A stretch of 64,000 nucleotides of DNA, from NCBI RefSeq assembly GCF_963259705.1, contig NC_081844.1, positions 10,649,715 to 10,713,714 of the forward strand, written 5' to 3'. The notes under the pieces were generated by a model. It made no database searches. It saw nothing but the letters and a program-made list of their open reading frames with translations, and had not been told where the DNA came from. The stretch comes from Myotis daubentonii. Taxonomy: Eukaryota; Chordata; Mammalia; Chiroptera; Vespertilionidae. Of the stretch, positions 12,741 through 64,000 are shown one piece after another (positions within the stretch are counted from its first letter, which is position 1; the number at the start of each line of letters is the position of its first letter). A program made the translations under genes and the position numbers.

Positions 12741-13935
12741 CATGCTCCCAGGAACAAGCTGGAATTACAACTGAAATATGGAAAAGCTTCCTGAATAATC
12801 AATGGAAACCTCACAGGAGAGAATCCTGATACCCAAGGAGGACCGAAGGTGGAGACTGCATAGAGACTGGTAGGAGGAGCAGAGGCATGAAAGGGCTGGC
12901 CAGGCACCCACAGATGGTGAACAAGAAACCAGGGGTGCATGGTGGCGGGATACAGGGCCAGCTGCGGGCAGCCGGGGAAGATGGTCCTGATCACAGGCCA
13001 CACCTAGGGACCATACCCACACAGAATTTCATGCACCGAGCCTCTAGTATTAGAATAGTAGGTGTGCCAGAAGAGGCAGAAAGGGAGAAAGGAATAGGGA
13101 AGGTGTTTGAAGAAATAATGGTAGAAAACTTCCTTAACCTGGTAAATGAAAAAGTCACACAAGTTTAGGAGGCACAGAGAACCCCAAACAAGAAGAACCC
13201 AAACAGACCCTTGCCCAGATACATCATAATTAAAATGCGAAAAAATTGAAGATAAAGAGAGAATCTTAAAGGCAGCAAGAGAAAAGAAAACTGTTACCTA
13301 CAAAGGAGTTTCCATAAGGCTGACACCTGATTTCTCATCAGAAACTCTACAGGCCAGAAGGGAATGGCATGAAGTACTCAAGGTCATTGAAAGCAAGGAT
13401 CTGAGATCAAGATTACTATATCCAGCAAGGCTATCATTCAAAATAGATGGTCAAATAAAGAACTTCCCAGACCAAAAAAAGGAGTTTATCACCACCATAC
13501 CAGCATTACAAGAAATGCTAAAGGGATTGCTGAGAAGAAGAAACAGAGAGAGAAACCTAGCCATACAGAATTAAAATGGCTATAAATTAGTACCTCTCAA
13601 TAATAACCCTAAAGGTAATGGATTAAATGCTTCAATCAAAGGGTGTACAGTAGCTGAATGGATACAAAAACACAACCCAACTATATGTTGTCTACAAGAG
13701 ACCCACCTCAAAACAAAAGACACACACAGGATGAAAGTGAAGGGATGGAAAAAAAATTTCCATACAAATGGAAAAGAAAAAAAAACTGAAGTGGCAATAT
13801 GCATATCCAACAAAATAGACTTTAAAAGTATCGTGCTAAGTGAAATAAGCAAGTCAGAGAAAGATAAATATCATATGATCTCACTCTTTTGTGGAATATA
13901 ATGAACAACATAAACTGATGAACAAAAATAAGCCA
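12741..13935 (+). mobile_element. L1 copy with internal deletion
   Basis: 5' UTR at 12741-13030, an ORF1 relic at about 13030-13560 (ending in the AKGLLRRR-type tail), and the start of the ORF2 endonuclease at about 13560-13828. A jump near 13828 then leads to the L1 3' terminal region (gtgctaagtgaaataagc, atcatatgatctcactc). Most of ORF2 is missing. Confidence 0.75.
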
Positions 13936-14182
13936 GAGGAAAATAAATATTCTAGAATATAATAGAAGTAATCCTGTTATTTGCAGATTTTTAATATTTC
14001 CTACAACTATGTTAGTACAGTTTTGGTAATATTATTATACTTAAAATCCTTTTATTCTTGAAATATTAATTTTTATTGCATGTAATATTATTATATGTAA
14101 GGTCATTTTTCTTGAATAATTGCTGTTTATTGCATGTAACATTATCATATTTAAAATCGTTTCTCTTGAAATAAAATTTAGA
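13936..14182. other. AT-rich intronic sequence
   Basis: Repeated ttgcatgtaatattat-like motifs about 60 bp apart suggest an old local duplication. No coding signal. Confidence 0.4.
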
Positions 14183-14195
14183 AAACAGAGAAAAG

Positions 14196-16519
14196 GAGAA
14201 ACCTGAAATTGCTGCTTTGCACAACCACTTCAAAAATACAACTAAAAGACAAAACGGACATCATCCACAACCACAGGAAGGCTGGCTGAGTGGAAATTCT
14301 ACAACTAGAAGAAAAGAAAAAGCACACTGAGACTCAGAAGAGGTGCAGAAGTAAAGTGCAGAGGTATGGAGGCGCACGCAGAAAGGGCTGGCAACAGAGG
14401 GCGTGGTTATCTTTTTCAATCGGGAGGGAGACACAAGCTCCCACTCTGAACTCCAACTCTGGGCAAGTCTCTGGGGACCCAGACTCATACGGGGAGAAAC
14501 TGGACTGTCTGGCAGCGGGCAGAACTCGAGGGCAGCTTTCTCTCAGAGGTGCTTGCAGCGATTACCACAGGACACTGACACCTGGGGACTCTTAGGGCAG
14601 GACTAAGGATCAGCCATAGTTGTTTGCTCACCGTGTTGATTCCCTGAGACCATGCCCCACCCAAGCTGTGCGCAGAGGCTTTTGCATATGAATGGCCTGG
14701 CCCTTTGCAATCTAAAATTACCTAACAAACTGCAGCTGGGTCAGAGAGACCCGGAACATCCAAAACAAAGCCCAAGGCCCCACAGCAGCTTGCAGTGCTT
14801 CACAGCTGGGCCTCATCTGGGCACCTCCAAACCCCAAACAAAGAAGAGGGATCTGAAGATCTCTCCATAGCTCCCGCTGGGTAGCCTCCGCAGAGGCTAA
14901 ATTAGCACCTCCTTAGAGATCCAAGTGCCAGTGTACCCAGTGGTCAGAGTGGGACCATCCAGATTACCACTCCTCAGACCCATAAGGGACACACTCAGGG
15001 GGCAGACTCAGTGAGCACCAAAGCCCCACTGAAGCAAGTCTTGCCCCATAAAGGTGTCTCCAGCACAGAAGTTCTTCTACCATAGACACAGCTGATTCAC
15101 ACAGCCAATTGGCGTGGAGGTCAATTCCTCTCAGTGATACCAACTACAATCAAGGCTTAACTACAACAAGACTGTGCACACATCCCACAAAGGAGTGCGC
15201 CAAGAGTGTCCACCTCAGGTAATTGGGGAAGCTGAGCCACTGGGCCCTTTAGGACACCTAGCACAGAAAGCCACTCTATCAATACAGGGAAGCAGCCAAA
15301 ATGCGGAGACAACGAAACAGGTCACAAATGACAGAAATGGAGGAAAGCAAACTACTGGATATAGAGTTCAAAACCGTGGTTATAAGGTTTTTCAAGAATT
15401 TTCTAGTAACCATCAATAAATTTAGTGAGACCCCCAATAAATCTAGTGAGACCCTCGAGGTTATGAAAAAGGACCAACTCGAAATTAAGCATACACTGAC
15501 TGAAATAAAGAATATTATACAGAGATCCAACAGCAGACTAGAGGATTGCAAGAATCAAGTCAAAGATTTGAAATATGAAGAAGTAAAAAACACCCAACCA
15601 GAAAAGCAAAAAAAAAAAAAAAAAGAATCTAAAAATATGAAGATAGTATAAGGAGCCTCTGGGACAACTTCAAGCGTACCAACATCCAAATTATAGGGGT
15701 GCCAGAAGAAGAGAGAGAGAGCAAGATATTGAAAACCTATTTGAAGAAATAATGACAGAAAACTTCCCCTACCTGGTGAAAGAAATAGACTTACAAGTCC
15801 AAGAAGCACAGAGAATCCCAAACAAGAGGAATCCAAAGAGGACCACACCAAGACACATCATAATTAAAATTCCAAGAGCAGAAGGCAAAGAGAGAATCTT
15901 AAAGGCAGCAAGAGAAAAACAGTCAGTTACCTACAAGGGAGTACCCATAAGGTTGTCATCTGATTTCTCGACAGAAGCTATGCAGGCCAGAAGGGAGTGG
16001 CCAGAAATATTCCAAGTGATGAATACCAAGAACCTACAACCAAAATTACTTTACCCAGCAAAGCTATCATTCAGAATTGAAGATCAGATAAAGAGCTTCA
16101 CAGATAAGAAAAAGCTTAAGGAGTTCATCACCACCAAACCAGTATTATATGAAAGGCTGAAAGGTGTTCTTTAAGAAGAGGAAGAAGAAGAAAAGGGTAA
16201 AGATACAAATTATGAACAACACATACACATCCATCAACAAGTGAATCTAAAAATCAAGTGAATAAAAAATCTGATGAACAGAATAAACTGGTGAATATAA
16301 TAGAATCAGGGACATAGAAAGGGAGTGGACTGACAGTTCTCGGGGGGAAGCGGTGTGGGGGTGTGGGAAGAGACTGGAAAAAAATCATACACCTATGGGT
16401 GAGGACAGTGGCGGGGGGCAGTAAGGGCAGAGGGTGGGGTGGGAACCGGGTGGAGGGGAGCTAGGGGGGAAAAAGAGGAACAACTGTAATAATCTGAACA
16501 ACAAAGATTTAATTTTTAA
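14196..16519 (+). mobile_element. Complete HAL1 (half-L1) retrotransposon
   Basis: A 5' UTR (14196 to about 15300) is followed by an ORF1 (15301-16174) and then directly by a G-rich 3' UTR ending in aacaacaaagatttaattttt. There is no ORF2, which defines HAL1, a family mobilised by the L1 machinery. The flanks AAAACAGAGAAAA (14183-14195) and AAAACTGAGAAAA (16520-16532) match in 12 of 13 positions and look like a target duplication, so the element is bounded rather than truncated. Confidence 0.8.
15301..16174 (+). pseudogene. HAL1 ORF1, L1-ORF1-like RNA-binding protein with two frameshifts
   Basis: The N-terminal coiled-coil part starts MRRQRNRSQMTEMEESKLLD at 15301. The frame is lost at a 17-base A-run (15608-15624) and again at a GA-run near 15710-15722. 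The C-terminal half is open from 15752 to the stop, with NFPYLVKEIDLQVQEAQRIP, TTPRHIIIKIPRAEGKERIL and LSFRIEDQIKSFTDKKKLKE, the conserved RRM and C-terminal domain motifs. Both breaks sit in simple repeats, where slippage is common. Confidence 0.85.
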
Positions 16520-16742
16520 AAAACTGAGAAAAAAATGCAAGGAAGGAACTAAGATTTCCAGTAGTTTGGCTTGAGAAGTTGTGTAAAAAGTCTTACCACC
16601 CATCCACAGATACCAGCACTATAGAGACTCTTGTTTATTCAGAGAAATAAAAGATTATTTGGAAATTACATTATGCAACCTGTGACACAGCCAGCCAAAA
16701 TAACAATAATAATAATAATAATTCAATGGCAATAAGATAACA

Positions 16743-16994
16743 ATGACCTACTGGTTCTCTCTCTATATATATATTATAGGAGCTTGTCTAGATTTCAAAA
16801 AGAAGCCAGAAATTACTGAGGTTATGAGAAAGGAAAAAGGAATCTACTTAGAAAATTTACATAAGCTTCCTGTTTTGTATTTAAATACACCAAGAATTAT
16901 ATATGAAGAGTTTCTTTCTAGATTGCCAATTTTCTCAGATACTCTTAAGAAATATAGTATTAATGCATATGATTGGGAAAGGAAGTTGGAATAA
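16743..16994 (+). other. Unidentified 83-codon open frame, possibly an exon or gene relic
   Basis: The open part from about 16780 reads LDFKKKPEITEVMRKEKGIY and ends with DTLKKYSINAYDWERKLE followed by a stop. It is preceded by a tract resembling a splice acceptor (ctctctctatatatatattatag). It does not look like L1 or SINE sequence and has a normal amino-acid mix. I do not recognise the protein. It could be the end of a gene copied here, an unprocessed exon copy, or chance. Confidence 0.3.
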
Positions 16995-17029
16995 AAGAGC
17001 ACAGTAGTTCAAAAAAAAGAAAGAAAGAA

Positions 17030-17199
17030 AGAAAAGAAAAACATCAATGTAAGAGTCAAACATTGACCGGCTTCCCCCTGCAAGCCCCCTACCAGGGATC
17101 AAGCCCACAACCTGGGCATGTGCTCTGACCTGGAATCAAACTGGCAATCTTTTGGTGCATGGGTCAACATCCAACCAACTGAGCCACACCGGCCAGGGC
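17030..17199 (-). mobile_element. VES-type SINE
   Basis: On the minus strand the tRNA-like head begins at the right, gccctggccggtgtggctca, followed by A- and B-box-like blocks. The left side carries aacatcaatg and a GAAA-rich simple repeat (17009-17040). Confidence 0.8.
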
Positions 17200-18480
17200 T
17201 GCAATCGATTTCTGAATATTAATTTTGTATCCTGCTAGTTTACTGAACTCATTTATCATTTCTAATAGTTGTTTGGTGAATTCTTTAGGGTTCTCTCTAT
17301 ATAAAATTACATCATCTGCAAGTAATGACAGTTTTATTTCTTCCTTTCTAATCAGGATGACTTTAATTTCCTTTTCCTGTCTGATTGTTGTGAGTAGGAC
17401 TTCAGTGAAAGTAAACAACCTTCTCTTATTCCTGATTTTAAGAAAATGCTTTTAGCTGTTTTCCATTGATTATGACATTGCTATGGGTTTGTCATATATA
17501 TATATGTCTTTTTATTATGTTGAGGTATATACCCTCTATTCTCACTTTGTTGAGAGTTGTAATCATTATGCTGGATTTTGTCACATGCTTCTTCTGTATC
17601 TATTAATATTACCACATGTGTTTTATCCTTCATTTTGTTTATGTGGTGTGACACGTCAATTGATTTGCAGATATTGAGCTAACCTTGCATCCCAGGAATA
17701 AACCCCACTTGATCATGGTGTGTGACCTTTTTCATGTATGGCTGAATTTGGTTTGCTAATATTTTGTTGAGGATAGTTGCATCTATGTAATCATGGATAT
17801 TCGCCTATAATTTTCTTTTTCATAATATATTTGTCTGGTTTTGGAATCAGCATTATGCTGGTCTCATAAAATGAACTTGCGAGTCTTCTCTCCTCTTGAA
17901 TTTTTTGGAATAATTTGAGGAGAGGTATTATTTCTTTTTATAATACTTAAATTTACCTGTGAAGCTATCCGGTCCAGGCCACTTACTGATTCGATTTCAT
18001 TGGCAGTAATTGGTCTGAACCAATTTTCTGTTTCTTCTTGATTTGGTCTTAAAAGATTGTTTCTAGGAATTTATCCATTTCTTCCAGCTTGTCCAATTTG
18101 CTGGAGTATAATTGTTTATATGTTTTCTTATAATCCTTTGTATTTCTGTGGTGTCAGTTATCACTTCTCCTCTTTCGTTTCTGATTTTCTTTATTTGGGT
18201 CCTCTCTGTTTTTTTCTTGATGAGTCTGGTTAACAGTTTGTCAATCTTGTTAGTCTTTTCAAAGAGTGCTTGGTTTCTTTGATCTTTTGTATTGTTCTTA
18301 GATTGTATCTCATTTACTTCTGCTCTGATCTTTATTATTTCCTTCTTTCTACTTACTTTTGGTTGTGATATTAGTCAGTTTTTCAATTTTTAATTTTTTG
18401 TGATGTATTTTCTTATTCTAATTTAATATTTCATTTTATACCTAATTTAGTATTTTTAACTTTAAAATTTTCTCCTTAAA
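17200..18480 (-). mobile_element. L1 ORF2 fragment, minus strand
   Basis: Decayed ORF2 reverse transcriptase region. 17164-17418 keeps [20 protein letters not shown], with the YXDD-type motif altered to LADD. Several frameshifts. It ends in AT-rich sequence near 18480. Confidence 0.85.
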
Positions 18481-63887
<45,407 letters not shown>

Positions 63888-64000
63888 GTAACCGGCCCGT
63901 TTATAACTCTGCCTCTGCCCTCCAGTGCATGCCCTGCGCCTTGTGGAGCTTGCCGTGGGCTCCCCTCCTCTCTTTCTATGGAAAACTCCCCTGACTCTTG

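Noticed and set aside
16743..16994. An additional ADAMTS2 exon
   Set aside because: The translation does not fit any ADAMTS domain and the known protein is already continuous across adjacent exons.

Overview
The window is vertebrate nuclear DNA, almost certainly from a vespertilionid bat. Several independent repeat families point there: tRNA-derived VES-type SINEs, Helitrons of the HeliBat kind (5' TC, 3' hairpin and CTAG, inserted between A and T), SPIN-type hAT elements with 8-bp target duplications, other short hAT elements, and L1 and half-L1 (HAL1) retrotransposons. I cannot name the genus or species from the sequence.

The only gene I can support is ADAMTS2 (procollagen N-proteinase) on the + strand. 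Eleven consecutive coding exons lie at 19004-19149, 22812-22987, 24163-24296, 54273-54396, 54860-54940, 56612-56778, 58107-58266, 60248-60380, 61165-61372, 62855-62984 and 63798-63887. All have AG/GT borders and their phases fit without a break, giving about 516 codons. They run from just before the first thrombospondin type-1 repeat, through the cysteine-rich and spacer domains and three more thrombospondin repeats, into the linker before the C-terminal PLAC region. The 5' exons (propeptide, metalloprotease) and the last exon lie outside the window.

Layout. 1-19003 is intron filled with L1 pieces in both orientations, a complete HAL1 (14196-16519), a Helitron and a short hAT element. 19004-24296 holds three exons in fairly unique sequence. 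24297-54272 is one intron of 29,976 bp packed with insertions: a TRAF7 processed pseudogene (29222-31660), LTR-like repeats, a solo class II ERV LTR with a 6-bp target duplication (35864-36662), six Helitron copies (two head-to-tail pairs are among them), a piggyBac-like MITE, a full-length L1 (37597-46743) that has itself received at least eight later insertions, a full-length 7SL RNA retrocopy (49621-49966) and two SPIN elements in opposite orientation. 54273-63887 is exon-rich, with small introns and mostly old repeats (Tigger, L2, MER20-like, LTR-like).

No functional RNA gene, CRISPR array, promoter or second active gene is supported. The most notable observations are the head-to-tail Helitron junctions, the paired CTCF-like motifs inside Helitron hairpins, the in-window empty site for one SPIN insertion, and the readable insertion order around the L1 at 37.6-46.7 kb.
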